Shown here piece after piece: positions 21,331 through 34,930 of a DNA stretch of 64,000 nucleotides. Position 1 is the stretch's first letter; the number at the start of each line of letters is the position of its first letter. The notes beneath the pieces are model-generated. The model saw only the letters and a list, made by a program, of their open reading frames with translations. It was not told the origin of the DNA and did not search any database. A program made the translations under genes and the position numbers. Source of the DNA: Gnetum montanum. Lineage: Eukaryota; Streptophyta; Gnetopsida; Gnetales; Gnetaceae. The stretch spans positions 188,784-252,783 of the forward strand of contig MNCI01036144.1 of the NCBI GenBank assembly GCA_015680685.1, written 5' to 3'.

Positions 21331-22700
21331 CTTTATTAGCTACAACCTATGTTTTACGAGTAGATTTATCATTATGAATATAGTTTGTAGCAACATCACC
21401 CACTTTCTTCTTGTTCTTGATTTCCTTTGAAATTCTTTTGGATTATCCTTCCATTTGAAGTAGTTGATATAGGCTAACATTAGCTTTGATCCTTTTGAAG
21501 CCTTCTATTATGTCATATATCCTTTCACCATAAAATCCTAATCTTCTAAACATTCTTGAGAGAGGGTCATGATGATCCTCTTAATTAGGTTAAGATTTCT
21601 CCTTTCAATTATTCCTTTCTTTAAAAATATTACATTTTCCAATAGGCTCAGGTATTATATTTGATGGTCTAGATGTGGTAAGGTTTTCTATTGTGCTCCT
21701 ATGTTCATATCTAGGCTCCTCATTATTATTAAAATTGTCATTAGATGAGTATCCTGATTTTGGATCCTTAGAAGTTTCATCACTAGAAGAGCTTTTTAAA
21801 TAATGTATACTTGGGGGTGTGAATTCTTCAAATTCTATTAAGTTGGAATTAGCTAAGTCCTCTTTTTTTCTTTTTAAATTTTCTCAAGCTTAGCTTGGAT
21901 ATCTAATTTTCTATCTTTTCTAAATATTTGATTTTCATTTTTGACATAGCTTTTTCCAACTTAATAATTTTATTTAACATTTCTTTTAAAAGCCTATCTT
22001 TATCAAGGTCTTGACCCTATAACTTCATAGAACTACCGATTGAGGGTAATACCTTGGGTTGAGTCAAATTTTGGATTGGAAATATTCCTTTTTGAGGCTC
22101 TTTTATAGAAGGATGTATATTTTTGGGGATTAAATTTAATTTTCTTTCTAATTTTATAGCTTCACTATAAAGGTATGCTAAAGTATTAACATTTGGGGTT
22201 ATTCATAGCCAAATTCAAATTCTTGGGTCTATTGCGTTTAGAGAGGTATCTCTTAAAACTTCATTGCTTAGGTGAAACTAGTTTTGGAATAAACCACAAA
22301 CTCTCTAAAACTTAATATTAAATTCTCTTGCTGATTCCTTATTTCCCTATTTCATTTGAACTAGGCCACTGTATAATTGATATTGCTTGATTTGATTACC
22401 AAATTGGGCTATAAATAAGATTTTCATCACATCCCAACTAGTAATATTATTATTTGGTAGGTTTGAATACCAAATTTGAGCCATGTCCCTAACGTTACCT
22501 ACGAATAGCCTACATGCTTGATCTAAATACTGAATATTTATATGAACAAGGACTAGTTCGAACATGTGTAAATAATATTTTGCTAAATAATCTCTACTAG
22601 GAATATATGGTTCTTAGAGATATTTATAGGCTGATTTGGGGATATCATGACAAGCATTGAACATCAAAGGTTTGGGTAATTATAACGAGTTAATAGGGGG
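21330..22700 (-). pseudogene. Gypsy gag remnant on the minus strand (element C)
   Basis: The open part (22565-22347) reads FVGNVRDMAQIWYSNLPNNN, ITSWDVMKILFIAQFGNQI, a retrotransposon gag capsid pattern (Trp-rich, then F.AQF..Q). It continues with stops through LRDTSLNAIDPRI and KEMLNKIIKLEKAMSKMK to ANVSLYQLLQMEG, resembling the gag-protease junction segment of Tat elements. No protease follows; at about 21330 it gives way to short-word repeats. Confidence 0.7.
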
Positions 22701-22989
22701 TAGGTTAGCTATTATTTTTAAACTTTGAGTTCTCCTAGATGAGCCTATTTTTAATTTAGCTTTTATTTTGAAACACAAGCCCTTAACTAATGGTGATGTT
22801 CTAGTATGTTGTGTCTTAATTTTACTAAATTTTCTAATTATGGTTTTAGTATCTCTTGATATAGTTCTAGTCTCAAGTTCAAATGTATGCTTTAAAATTT
22901 TGAAATCTTCTTGTTTATTAAAGGAAATACTAATGAGCTGAAGTAACTAACTTATTTTGTTTATAAAAAATTTTTATCTAGTATAACCT

Positions 22990-25960
22990 AATAAACTATA
23001 AACTGTTTAACAATAAGAGGCCCTTCTTCTAGTGCCAGTTAAAAGATGTTGTAGCCTACATTTGACACCAAAAGGAAAAATCATACTAGCAAGGTCAACC
23101 CTTCTTTTTTAGCACCAGTTAAGGTTTTTGTAATGGAATTGTGAATAACTTTGTCACAGAGTAACAAATTTCTGATTAAATTTGTTCTAGGTGGTTGTTG
23201 GTCTGTAGTACCACCAAGGCATGAATGCCTTCAAATAGCCTATGCTAGTAACTGAGCTAATGTGACTAATTATGAGCTAATGTGACTAATTATAAATAAT
23301 AATGAGAATCTATCTATGAGACAAGAAAATACATTTAAGGAATTTTTGTTTTGTATATACTTAATTATCTATCTCTTTTAGCTATTTGTTAACATAAATT
23401 AAGAAATTAAACAACTCTCCTACAAATCTAGCCTTGAATATTGCAACATACAAATATAGTAAATTGATAGTTTTATAGAAAAAGCTAATTTTAATTATAG
23501 CTAGTTCTAGTTTGTAGTTTATTATAGCTAGTTTTTCTTCCAAATGGGATGTTACTTGCTTTTTATTTTCTTGCAATGATTCTTTTATAGTTATCATTAC
23601 TCTAAGATGTTCATTCTCCTCTTTTAGGCTCTTTGTTTTCTGTTGCAACTTAGACATTTGCTCCTCATTTTATAGAAAAATATCTTGTAACTTAGCTATC
23701 TAATTATTTACTATTTGTCCCATATACTTAATTAGACTAGCTATGGTATCTGACATCTCTCCATGTGACATTGCAAGCTTTTTCTTTTGTATTTGTGGCT
23801 CATCTTCCTTGTACTAGAAGATAATACTAGCCTCTATCTCAAGGGTAGTAGGAAGCTTCTAGCTCAGTACAATTTTACCTTCTTTTTCTTTAATTTTAAA
23901 CTACCAAGATACTCCTTTCATTAAATAGCTGAATGAAAAAGTAAGAGCTGAAGATGAGCTTTCCTCTTCTTTCTTATATTATCATTGGAGCTCTAGAAGC
24001 TAGTATTGTTCTATCAGTTTTTGCTATTCTTGTCCTTGCTACTACTAAAAATCTCCTTTAACATTTATTGATTCAATTGTTGCGACTGTTCTTTTTCTAC
24101 TCATATTCAATTGATTTTTCCTTTCCTTATGGCCCTTTGGCATATTCTTCCCCATTGAGAGAAAATATTTCATTAGGCATAGTATTTTCTGGCACTAGAA
24201 ACTCCCATGAGAAATAATTATCTTCCATTATTATCATGTGCTCCTCTGAATAATCACTAGCTAGAGGATGTTCTTTATCCTCCATCCATGTGTAAACCTT
24301 GATTATAGGTATGTCATAAGCTGAGGCCAACAACTTCATTGAAAGCTCTTCTTAAGTTGCACTGGAGCTTCCTCTTTGGCTTGGTTAAACTCTTTATTAG
24401 AAGCTTTAAGATAGACCACATTAGTATCCTTGGGCTAATAAACCTTCCTAGCCTTCACTTTTGAATAAATTCTCTTTTGAGCTAGAGGAAAATAACATTG
24501 CTCATTATACATTCTAGGTATAGCCCTTAGGTGGCCAGAATTGGCAAACTTCCAAAAGCCAAATTTGAGAAGGAAAATCTCTCTATGCTTATATTCATGT
24601 CTAAGGAGGCTTTCCCACATCTATTGTCCTATCTCTAATGTAGCCAAATATGGAGCCATGAAGCTAGGCATCTTGAAAGATCTGCCCTCGAATCCTACTA
24701 TTAAATCTGGATGTAGTAAGGATGAAGAAAGATGGCTCCATGAAATTTTTTCCAAATTTCATTTATTACTTGTTGTTCAACCCTTGGTGGAAAAGTCCCT
24801 AAAATGAGCTTTATTAGATGGGGATAGATATAATTCATCAATAATTCTAAAGATTATGCATCTAAGAAGCTCCTTTGATAGAAACTAGGATGAAATCATA
24901 GTAGGGATCCTCTGTTTGGGTTCTCCTCTATGAACCATAACATACAAAAATTAGATATTTCCTCTCTAGATTTTAAACATCTCTTAATAGGAAATCAAAT
25001 AAAAATGAGTTGAGGCTTAATTAGATTCCTTCCCCTTCAATCTTAGACAAACTTGTTTGCAAGGAGTCATTCATGAAGTAGATAGAAAAAAAATGTTTAT
25101 TGTTCTCTAAAGCTATTTAGGCCCAGACATGTAAATTTGAAACAATATTTATTTCATAGCCAAAATAAAAATTCAAGGTAGAAATAAATATTTAATGGGA
25201 AAACTTAAGCTTTGAAGCCTTTGGAATGACGTTTCTATATTTGCATGATTTTGCCAAGTTAGCTAGAGGTAGCCTAATGGCTTTTCCTGAATCTATGTGG
25301 CTCTAAAACCTTTCACAAAGCACTTCTTCATTATCCTATCTAGTATTAATCTCTGTTATATTTGGCTCAATCAATCAATAAATCTCATATGCCTTTTTAA
25401 CATTGATATCAATGAAGCACTTAGTGTTTCTTCTAAATATGAGGTCATCCTTTTCATAAAATGTCTCTACCACTAGATTATTTAGGACATCTTGGACTAT
25501 GTTTTTCATAGGCCTAAAATTAAGCTTATGTAGCCTTGTTTGTCCATAAATATCACACCATTACTCCATTGATTTTGCTAACTATAAACCTGGCTTCTCT
25601 ACTAGATCATGCTCTTCATCAAAATCAAGCAAGTTAGCTTGTTCTACATCCAACTCTAGGGACACAACATCAATCCACTAATGGAGTTGATAAATGTTTA
25701 GATTATATTGTTGTAAGAACTCTAAAAAGGAGAAGGTGTCAAAATCTTAAAATTTCTTAGAAGCCTCCTCTTTTTCCTTGTGTGACTCTTAACTTTCTCT
25801 CTAGAACTTGGAACTTTTCTATAGTATTAATGGTAGCTTTGCTTTCCATTCTATTCAAACTCTCAACTATACTATAGTCTTTAGCTCTATATGTTAATGA
25901 TTATGTGTTTGAAATATGCCCAAATCTTGTTCTTTAATAATCAAAGCATCATTCTTAAAT
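22990..25960 (-). pseudogene. Long decayed reading frame upstream of element C gag
   Basis: On the minus strand several segments read as protein between stops: WIDVVSLELDVEQANLLDFD (near 25650), VETFYEKDDLIFRRNTKCFI and SHIDSGKAIRLPLANLAKS (about 25450-25250), FLLKFGFWKFANSGHLRAI (24600), EHMIIMEDNYFSWEFLVPEN (24240), and a strongly coiled-coil piece KLQQKTKSLKEENEHLRVMI (23650). Many stops are TAG. The position upstream of gag recalls the ORF1 of Ogre/Tat elements, but I recognise no domain. It could instead be an N-terminal extension of gag. Confidence 0.5.
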
Positions 25961-26224
25961 TCACTCACTTGAAATAGACTATGGAATCCAATTTTTGCAA
26001 GTTTTAATTTGCTCAAGCTATCTTATTTAACGCATAGGATTTTAGAAATCTTGGCCAATGTTAACTTGTGAAACCCTTCTTAGGTCTATTGATTTTAAGA
26101 TCTACGAATCCACTTTATAATAGGATTTGATGTGGTGAAATTAATTTGAACTTCTTTTCTAAATTGATCCTATGTTGTGTTATACACTTTTTGTAAATTG
26201 GATTAAAAATAAAATGCTTATATG

Positions 26225-28110
26225 CACCATTGTTGATGGGCTTGAGATCTGATGTGGCTTGTAGAACCATTTTAGAGTTTTCTTGTAAAGCTATTTTTAC
26301 ACCCTACATACTTACTCTTCAAAGAAGTTTATGTGAAAGAGATATTTCTATGCTTATTCATAGAGCTAAATTTTGGCTTCATATGCTAGTTCTACAAGCT
26401 GATGTGGAAGATGGTGACCTGGTAGAAGTACTTCAAGGCCCATTTGTAGAGCTAAATTTTACCTTTACTAAACTAGCTCTACAAGTTGATATGGCAATGA
26501 GGCTTAAAAGATATTCATAGAACCTTTTGTATAGACCTTTTTTATCTTTACATACCTATTCTTATGATCATTGATGTTGAAGAACCATTTTCATTTGCTT
26601 AAGGGGTTAACGTGGTAGAGCTATTTTGTTCTTGTATTTTAGAGTTGAATTTTAACTCTACAAGCATCACCCTCTCTTTTACACTATCATGATGGAACTA
26701 ATAGTGGCATAACTTGTAAGATTCACTCTTCCACTTCTATGAATAGATACGACATGGTAAAGTTCATTTTACAACTACATTCTAGAGCCATACTTTTCCT
26801 CTATGAGAAACATTCTTTTTTCAACGACCACGTGGAGAAATAAAAGTAGGGCTTCTTAGTGAGGCTGAATTTTGGCTCTACAAATAGTGCTCTTTTTGTC
26901 AAGGCTAGGTTCATAGAACCAAAAAGCAAATACCTTGTAGAAAAATTTTCCTACTCTAGAGCTGATTTGGCAATGTCATTTTCTACACTTTTTGGTGGAA
27001 GCATATTTTTCTTTTATGAATCTCTCTAACTACCTTATGCAGTAGAAACAAGAATGTTGTTATAGAGTATAAACTTATTTTTTCGTAGAGCCATTTTGTA
27101 GAATCACTTTCAATTTCTATGAATTGAACCTCTACAAAAGGTTACAGGGTAGAAGCTTATGCGGAATAGTTTATTTGTAGAATAGAAATTTGGCTCTACC
27201 AACTAGCCCTTCATCAAGAAACTGATGTGGAAGAGCTTTTTTATAGAACCACTTTTTAATTTAAGAAATATGGCACCACACACAATAAGATGAAATGGTA
27301 TAATTATTTTCTAGAGCTAGGCTTTGGTTCTATGAGCTCCCTCTTTATGCTGACATGGCAAGGTTGTTGTAAAGCCTCTTGTCAGAACTAGTTTTCCAAT
27401 CAATATAAACTTACTAAATTTTCAAGAGTTGATGTGGAAAGGTAGATTTGTAATGCTGATGTGGCTTATGGAACCAATATCAGATTTTCTTTGTAAATCC
27501 ATATTTTAGTTCTATGAACACATGCTAATTGGAGAGCTTACATGGTGGAACTATTTAATAGAACCATTTTATAGCTTTATGAACCTCGTCTTACAAACTT
27601 ATGTGGTGAAGCAAATTTTACCAAAACCTTTAAGCTTATGAGTCTTATCCACATTAATGAATATGATGTGGTAGAATCAAAAATAAGTTTTTTCATGAGG
27701 TACACTTTTTGTTCCATGTTCAAGCTCTTTTTACTCTCCATGACCAAACGATGATGTGGCTCATAGAACCATTTTGTATAATCGCTTCTTCACTCCTCAA
27801 GTTATTATAAGATGATGCCTACATGGAAGAGTTAATTTGTAGAGATATTTTCCAATTCTATGAACCTCTTTCATATGACCACTGATGAGGCCATAGAACC
27901 TCTTCATAAAGCTACTTTTCTATCTTAGAAGTAAGATTCTATGAACAACACTTTAATGTTCAAGCTAACAAGTAGAGCTACTGTTGTGTTAACCTTTAAA
28001 GCCCAAACTCAACTTTACTAACTTGTCATTATGCTTACATGGAAGAATTGATAGAGGCTCTTTTTTGTAGAGGCACTAATTAATCCTATGACCTACTGCT
28101 TCATTCATAA
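26225..28110. repeat. Diverged tandem array (GATGTGG / TAGAGCTA / GTAGAACCATTTT)
   Basis: For almost 2 kb the same ordered words recur: GATGTGGNAGAGCT, TTTTGTAGAACCATTTT, then AGCTCTATGAACCTC-like. The spacing is roughly 90-130 bp. Examples start near 26250, 26400, 26490, 26630, 26740, 27220, 27450, 27540 and 27750. Units are highly diverged. A short open frame at 26230-26520 is made of the repeat and is not a gene. Confidence 0.75.
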
Positions 28111-28849
28111 AGATAATTTAGTAAAGCCAATTCTCTTTGTTCATCATCAAATAAAAATTTTTGCTTAACTAGTTGATGTGGAAAACCCCATTTTTTCTAA
28201 ATGATCTCTTTCTCTTTAAAATGAAGGTTTTTTTTTCACTTAACTATTTGTTCTAATGCCCATTGCCATGAAACTGATTCTTAGGCTATGTGATTCCATT
28301 TTGAATGGTGATGACTTACTTACAGTTAGGAAATATGAATTCAAACCTTAACTAATTCATAAGCTCTATTTAATAATGTCCAATTGAATCAATCTGTGTG
28401 ATGTATTATTTAACATGAAAACCTTAGCTTTTTGATAATAGATCGAAAATCCTTAAAATGGTTTTATTAGCTTCAAAACTCTTGTTCTACAGAATTTAAA
28501 ATGCGCTACATATTTGTTAAAGCTTTTTTAAAATTTATTAATTGGAACTCATCTTAACAAATACTTGATAGCTCAAAGCTTGGTTCATTATTGTGGTAAT
28601 ACTCTATTTAAAATCAAAAATTATATTTATTTCCATAAATGATGGAAATGCTACCACAAATTAATCTCTCAAAAAAGAGAGTTCAAGCTTAAAGAAATCT
28701 TTCATTAAACTTTCTTTAAACATTTACTCTACCTATGTCTAGAACTTGCTTTTCTTTAAGGGAAGCATAAAAATAATTGAACCCATAATTATAATTTAAA
28801 TCTATTCCATGCTTATTGTAAATTAGTATACAAACATTTAGCTATGGCT
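28111..28849. other. Unassigned AT-rich sequence
   Basis: No gene or repeat that I can support. It lies between the tandem array and an RT fragment. Confidence 0.35.
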
Positions 28850-30115
28850 TGACCTTTGATTTAGTGTTGAGATAGATAAAAGAAAAGGTCAAACTCAATA
28901 GCAATGACATTAAGGATATTATTCTTGTAGAGAACAAAGACCTTAGCATTAAGAAAATAGTGTCTCCACTTTTTAAGAGAAAAGAAAATATTTAGATAAT
29001 ACTTTTCAATGTTATATTATTTAGTTCCATAGTGCGGGAAAGGATGAGATATGTAGTCTATGGGAAGATCAACTCCATTCTCTTGTCTTTGAGAGAGCAT
29101 GGTGGATATGAAATGATTGGATTTGAAAAATATAGAGGTAAAAATATTGGTTAAATTATGGAGGATGAAGAACATGAAGAGTAGTTAAGGCTTATTTAAT
29201 GAAGTCAAAGGTCTTTTGATGCTTCTTCTCCTAGATGAAAGAAAATGAGTTAAGAGATGAATATGGTCAATGAGATTAAAAGTGAAGTGGCAGATTGATT
29301 AAATATGACCTTATAGAGTGGGTATATTTTAAATATTTTGAATAGGTGCAAGATCTAGAATAGCCTTAACCTTATCATGGTCAATAGTTATACCATTTTA
29401 ACAAACAAGATAATCCAACATCTTACCCATGAGAATCCTAATAATTTATTTCTTAGGATTGAGATGCAAGTCAAACTTATCACAGTGAGTTAGAGGTTGA
29501 TCGAAGTCAAAAGCATGATCACTTACTAAGGTAGATTTGATGGTCAAATCATCAATATAATCAACTATTTTGAATATCATGTCATTGAAGATAAAAGTCA
29601 TAGCCTGTCGATAAGTAGCTTCAAAATTCTTTAGTTTAAAGGAAATTTTAGTATAACAAAATGTTCTCCAAGAAGGCATGAAAGTGGTATATTGCTGATG
29701 CTATGGATTTATTTAGATTTGGTTGTAATAAAAAAATTCATCAATGAAGGATAGAAGAGCATGAATAACCATGAAGTCTATAAGCTAATCAATGTTTACT
29801 AAGGAAAATTCATCCTTAAGACTAACCTTATTAAGGTCTTGACAGTCAATGCATATGCAAATTATATCATTTTTTGGAAACTATAACCATGTTAGAAACC
29901 CAATCAAAATAGTTGATAGGACACATAAATGTAACATTATAGAGTTTAGTTATCACTTCCTTAATAGAGAGAGCTATAAGAGGATGAAATTTCCTAACCT
30001 TCTGCTTGATAGGTTTGGAACTTTCTTCTAGGATAATGTTGTGTTCAACCAGATTTGTGTCTAGATCATGCATGTCACTATATCCCTAAGTGAAGTAATT
30101 GAATGCAATTGTAAG
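28850..30115 (-). pseudogene. Tat-like reverse transcriptase fragment (element D)
   Basis: The minus strand reads LVEHNIILEESSKPIKQKVR and WVSNMVIVSKK (30073-29867), then FCYTKISFKLKNFEATYRQA and the catalytic block DYIDDLTIKS, followed by FDLHLNPKK (29679-29446). YIDD followed by a K-S pair is the Tat-type signature. Below 29440 the frame decays, but DAF.QEKKHQKTFDF-like words suggest the start of RNase H. No gag, integrase or LTR is attached. Confidence 0.75.
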
Positions 30116-31299
30116 GTAGGTAGGATGGACTTTCAAAGGTCTTGGAAGAAAAGAGTACTAAGCTAAAGATTATTTTATTTACCTTTATGACTTAGCATTG
30201 GAACACCATTTAGTTGATCGTTGGTTAAAAGAGACTCTCGATTAAGAAAAGAGAGGTTTAACTAAGGTCAAAGTTTATCCTCTAAAAAGGATATCAGAAA
30301 AGATAGATTTTATGTTAAGTCAAGAAAAGGGAGATCTAGAGTCCTACATACATACCTTACAAGGTAACTCAAGATCAGAGATTGAAGCAAAGAATATGGA
30401 CAAGTAGCCATGTTCACCTATGCTAAAATCAAGAGGTCAAATTTTTCATATGAGAAAAAACATCAAAACTTAAGTTAAATAACCTCAAAATTTTATAGCA
30501 TAGTTATTTATAAGCTATAAAAGTGATGATGAAGAAAATGTTAAACATGAAAGATGTTATTTACATTGAGAATTCTTGATAATCAATGCACAAGCAAGTG
30601 AAAGTGAGAACAAAATGAACATTCAAAGAGCAACATGACAAGTGGTAGTAGCAACATGTAGGAAACTAGAGGTGGATCCATTAGTAGCAAGGAATTGCCT
30701 CAGCCCTACTCACTCCATCCTATAGCTCATATGGAAGTTATCCAAACTCTAATTTTTTTCCAAATTTTACTGTTCTTGAAGTTTTGCCATTAGGATTTTA
30801 ATTGAATTTTAAAATTTTAGAAATATTTTCTATTTGAATGCAACACTAGGCTTGAATTTGGTGTCATGTAGCAATTTAGAATAATTTTTAACACTTAGAT
30901 TACAACTTTTAGTTCAATTTATTAGTGGGAATCTATGACCATATTATGTAGTTGGACTTTCTGAGGGTTTGCTATAATTTCCATATTTGCCACTAGAAAT
31001 CTAATACATGCATTTATATTTTAGTTTATCTTGATGATATATAGGAAATCTATTGACATCTAGATTTTTTAGTGAATTTTTGTAATGAAGTTAAGAAAAA
31101 TCATAAATTTAGCATTGCTACTGCAGTGTATCGAGCAGCAACATAGCTAGGGGAAAGAATCTTGCAATTTTGAGTTATTGTGGGTTAAATCTACTAGGTG
31201 TATTAAATTTAATTAGCAAAAATGAAGCAAACTTGACATTTTACTTTAAAAATTCATAACCAATTTTGCAAATTTTAGGAAAATTCTATTTTGAGAATT
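30116..31299. other. Unassigned AT-rich sequence
   Basis: No gene is visible. The stretch 30750-31300 contains recurring TTTTAGAAATATTTTCTAT-like words and may be an old LTR, but I cannot define ends. Confidence 0.35.
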
Positions 31300-31850
31300 T
31301 TTTCTATGAAGAAGATGACATGAGTTTTTAATGTGAGAGTACTTTTGCCAAGTGCTTAAGTATTAAAAGAGATAAAATGACATCACGTGTCAAAAGCACT
31401 CTTCCATGTAAAATGTTAAGGGTTTTAATGTGAAAGCATGACATTATTGCTAAAGATATCTTTAGAAATAATGGTGTTTTATGTTAAGAATAATTGATGT
31501 AAAATGTTAAAGACATTGATGTTCTTGCAAAACATTATGTAAGAAAGACTGACATTCTACATCAACAAGGGACAATGTAAGATGTTAAAGTTAACATTTT
31601 TGTCAAACTCCTAATTTTAATGATTCATATTAATTTATATCAACCTAAAATGTAAAAAATATTCCATGTAATAGAGTGAAAGAATTGTCTAACATAGATG
31701 ATTTTGCCAAACAACTGGAAAGTAAGAAGCAAAAGAGTGACATACTATGTCAAAGTTGTGTTTTCAACATCAGATGTATTAGTTACGAGTTAAAAATTGA
31801 CACGTAATATAAAAAACTCAAGATAGTTTTAATGTGAGATTGATGTAGCC
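31300..31850. repeat. Degenerate repeat (AATGTGAAAG..GACATNNT..AAAATGTTAA)
   Basis: The words AAAATGTTAAAGA, TTGCCAAAC/AAGTGC and GACATTCTACATC recur about every 90-110 bp (near 31340, 31430, 31500, 31570 and 31690). This looks like an old tandem repeat of four or more units with strong divergence. Confidence 0.5.
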
Positions 31851-31929
31851 CAAAAATATTTTAAGTTTAGTTAATGTCTTAACTTGAACCTATGTTTTTG
31901 ATGCTAAAACTATTTATTTAATTTGTTTT

Positions 31930-32640
31930 ATGGCTGTTGTAGTAACTAAGCTTCTTGTGATCAAGCCTATGTACTTTTTCCTTATCAATGAAAGAAGCAT
32001 CTTAAAGAAAAAGCAAAAGAAGATAGGTCTAATCCTTAGTAAGAAGCTTTTTGATGATAACATAGTGATGTCATGCAAATTGTGGGTAAGGAAGGAAGCT
32101 ACAGAATTTCTAAAGTTCTACATCATCCGCATTCACATGGTAATCTAGATTAGCCTAGGAAAAGAAGTGATTTTGTAAGCTTTAGAAATAGTCATTTTAG
32201 GATTCTCTATTAAGCTCAGAGAAATAATTTTTGAGCTATGATCAGATATTGAAGGGTTGTTCAAGGACATTCTAGTTTATAGGAAACACTTGGATAAACT
32301 ATGGGAATAAAGAGATTCTTGAAAATTTAGTATTGATAGCACATTGCTACTAGAAACCTAGATTTCTAGGACTATGTTCAACACACTAGGCTCTTAAATA
32401 TTTGTTATGGGATCTCTCCCAGCATTGAAACTGGAGAACTCAGGTGATGTTCCATTTCAATGCATAGTATAAGAGGTTGATACTGCATAAGTTCTTGAAT
32501 GAGTATAATAATCAAGGATGGCTTCATCCACTATGAAATGAATTCCATGGTGAAAATTCAAAGTGGCCAAAGACGTCAAGGATCATGTTGAGGCCAAAGG
32601 ATAAGTAGAAGTTAATTTTTGTATAGTTTTGTGATTTTTG
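31930..32640 (+). pseudogene. Unidentified decayed reading frame
   Basis: The start ATGGCTGTTGTAGTAACTAA opens 72 codons, including LLVIKPMYFFLINERSILKK. The same frame then remains readable through stops: GFSIKLREIIFEL, DIEGLFKDILVYRKHLDKLW, FSIDSTLLLET, RTMFNTLGS and FVMGSLPALKLENSGDVPFQ. At least nine stops interrupt it, several being TAG or TGA where Gln, Trp or Arg would fit. The length of protein-like sequence argues for a former gene. I do not recognise the family; it has no obvious retrotransposon domain. Confidence 0.45.
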
Positions 32641-33379
32641 AAGCTAGAAAGTGAAGATGAAGTTAGATAATGGTATCTATGGTTAATTGTAGCTTTAATA
32701 AGTATTGATGATGCCAAGTTTATTAACATCATAAGAGTAGGTGAGGTCTCTAGTGACACACAAAGCATACAAAAATAATTATTTGAAGAAGAAGGCGTAA
32801 AGTACTTTGTGAAGTTCAATAGGATAGAAATTTTATGTTCTTTAGGTTCAAATCATTCCTACCCTAGTATAGTAGAATTTTTACATTTAATTAAGAGTTA
32901 TTTGATAGCAAACGATGTTTTTGTTGTGCATGTAGACCAAAACTACATGATCATCACTTGGGATATAGCTACACCGAGGTATTAGTTGGGATTCTCAGAA
33001 TGAAAAATAAAGATTAATAGTTCAAAGATTTATAGACTATCACTTGCTATTTCATGCCAACTTCTATTTCGACATGTTTCCCAACATCCTTCCTACTATT
33101 TTTACCATTTATGCTAGGCAAGAAGAATGTAGTGTATTATGAATGATTTACACTAGCAACCTACAACGTATTCATCACATAAATCCAGTTTACACCAGCT
33201 AGCATATTTTCTTGTGTAAATTTTTGGTATACAGTGACTAGCATAACTTATAGCCTATTTCATATTTTATGCTACAAATTATGCTTTACATTGTGAGAAT
33301 GCTTTGGAATTTCAATGTAATATAGTGACAAGATGAATTTATGAGGAAAATTCAAGGCATTTCTTTTTATCTTAAAACT
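32641..33379. other. Unassigned AT-rich sequence
   Basis: No gene is visible. The part near 33100-33400 (TGCTACAAATTATGC, CTAGCATATTTTC words) resembles LTR sequence at 34930-35030 and may be a diverged family B LTR. Confidence 0.35.
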
Positions 33380-33479
33380 TATTAGAATTACATTAAAAAT
33401 TACATAAAAGAGGATGAAGTTTCCTTCTTGATTTTAACTTGATTACCAAACTTCCCTATTTATAATTGAATTTTCTTTA

Positions 33480-34680
33480 AGGTGCTTCATTGGCCCCTCT
33501 CTGTTGATGTTTAGAGGATTGACTTGAAAGACATCAACATAGAATGTAAAACACTATTGTAGGTTATCCATTAACACTTTTCTCTTTGCATTTGATTCTG
33601 GAGATGTTGAATCATGCCAAAAGAGTACTTACAATTTTAAGGTGAGGTTAAGGTGGAAATGGTAAGGATTCAGAATGAGGTATTTGGGCTAAAATCTTGT
33701 ACATAAGTGGTCGAAAAGGCTAACAAGGAATCCCAAATGTGTTAACATCATTGCTATGGCCCAGTGATATATTCATTGACTGATAATTGCATCATGCTTT
33801 ATGCTTATTTTACTGGCTACACATGCTTGGATTGGAGAGACCATTGCTTTACTAAGATCTTATTTGGCCACTTGGCTCTATTTTTTGAGCCATTAATTTT
33901 TTTTATTTTGGGCTAATTTGGCCACTTTGCTTTACTTTAGGCTACTTTGGCCACTTGGCTTTCTTGGCTTTTTCTCCCATTTTTTCGGTTTCGAGGTCAA
34001 GGCCAAACTTTTGTTATTCTACTGAATGGAGCATCAAGAGATTCAGTAAATAGATTTATTGAGTACACAAAGTATATCACATGGTCAGGATGTAAGAATG
34101 TTACACATAGGTCTTCAACGTAAGCAAATTATGAAAGGATAAAATTGGTGCATGGTTGTAGCTTAGAATGGGTAGTAAGAAGGATAGAGGGGAAAGCACT
34201 ACTAGCATGGTTAAACAAGCTAACAAAATTACATGGTGGATTATTCCTATGAGAAGTCACACCTTTGCAATGACTCATGGTTCATCGTGCAAACACAACC
34301 AAAGAGAGAAAAGAAATAAATCAAAGAAAAATGATATAACATGAGGGTAGTAAGCATACATTGGCTATTAGCCAGTAGAGCTTTAGGATACTATATTTTC
34401 TTTTCAAGTGTTTATAAGATTTTGCAATATTTTTGACAATAATAAGGAGAAAAGTTCTTGCACAATTTGCTTTTCACACATCATTAAGCTTGTTAACATC
34501 ATGTATTTGTTTGAATATAAAAATAAAAGAAACCAAAGCTAAAAGCAAGTAGGTTAGCATTATATGTAATATGGCTATAGATATCAATGGTTAACTGGGT
34601 TAGCCAAATCATTCCCATCAAGGTCTGCTATTTTGAAGGATCCATTGAGATACTACACACTAAAGAGAATACATCAAATG
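33480..34680 (-). mobile_element. Older copy of family B 3' internal region
   Basis: This aligns with 36735-37850 over about 1.2 kb. Shared landmarks are TTGGCCCCTCTNTGTTG (33490/36752), AAGAGTNCTTA, ACCTTTGCAATGACTCA (34263/37532) and a GGTTAGCCAA/GATTGGCCAA block (34595/37776). In the 36-kb copy this region joins the LTR to the integrase C-terminus. Here the integrase is already missing beyond about 34680. Confidence 0.75.
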
Positions 34681-34930
34681 ACATATGCATTGTAAATTGG
34701 TCAAATAAAATTGATTAAAATGAGATTGTATGCTAAGTTATTCATTATCCTCACATATAAATGGCACAAAGGTAACGTATTATTGTGAACTTTAAGGGAT
34801 TATGCTATGAAAGTAAAAAATTAATATATTTTATTAGCATTATTTAGCTTATTTTAACAACATCTTTCAAAATGACAATGTATTCAATATGGTAGTGTAT
34901 TCAGTAGATTTATTCTATGGAATTTTTTTT

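Noticed and set aside
26230-26520. 96-codon plus-strand frame
   Set aside because: It consists of units of the diverged tandem array and carries no motif.
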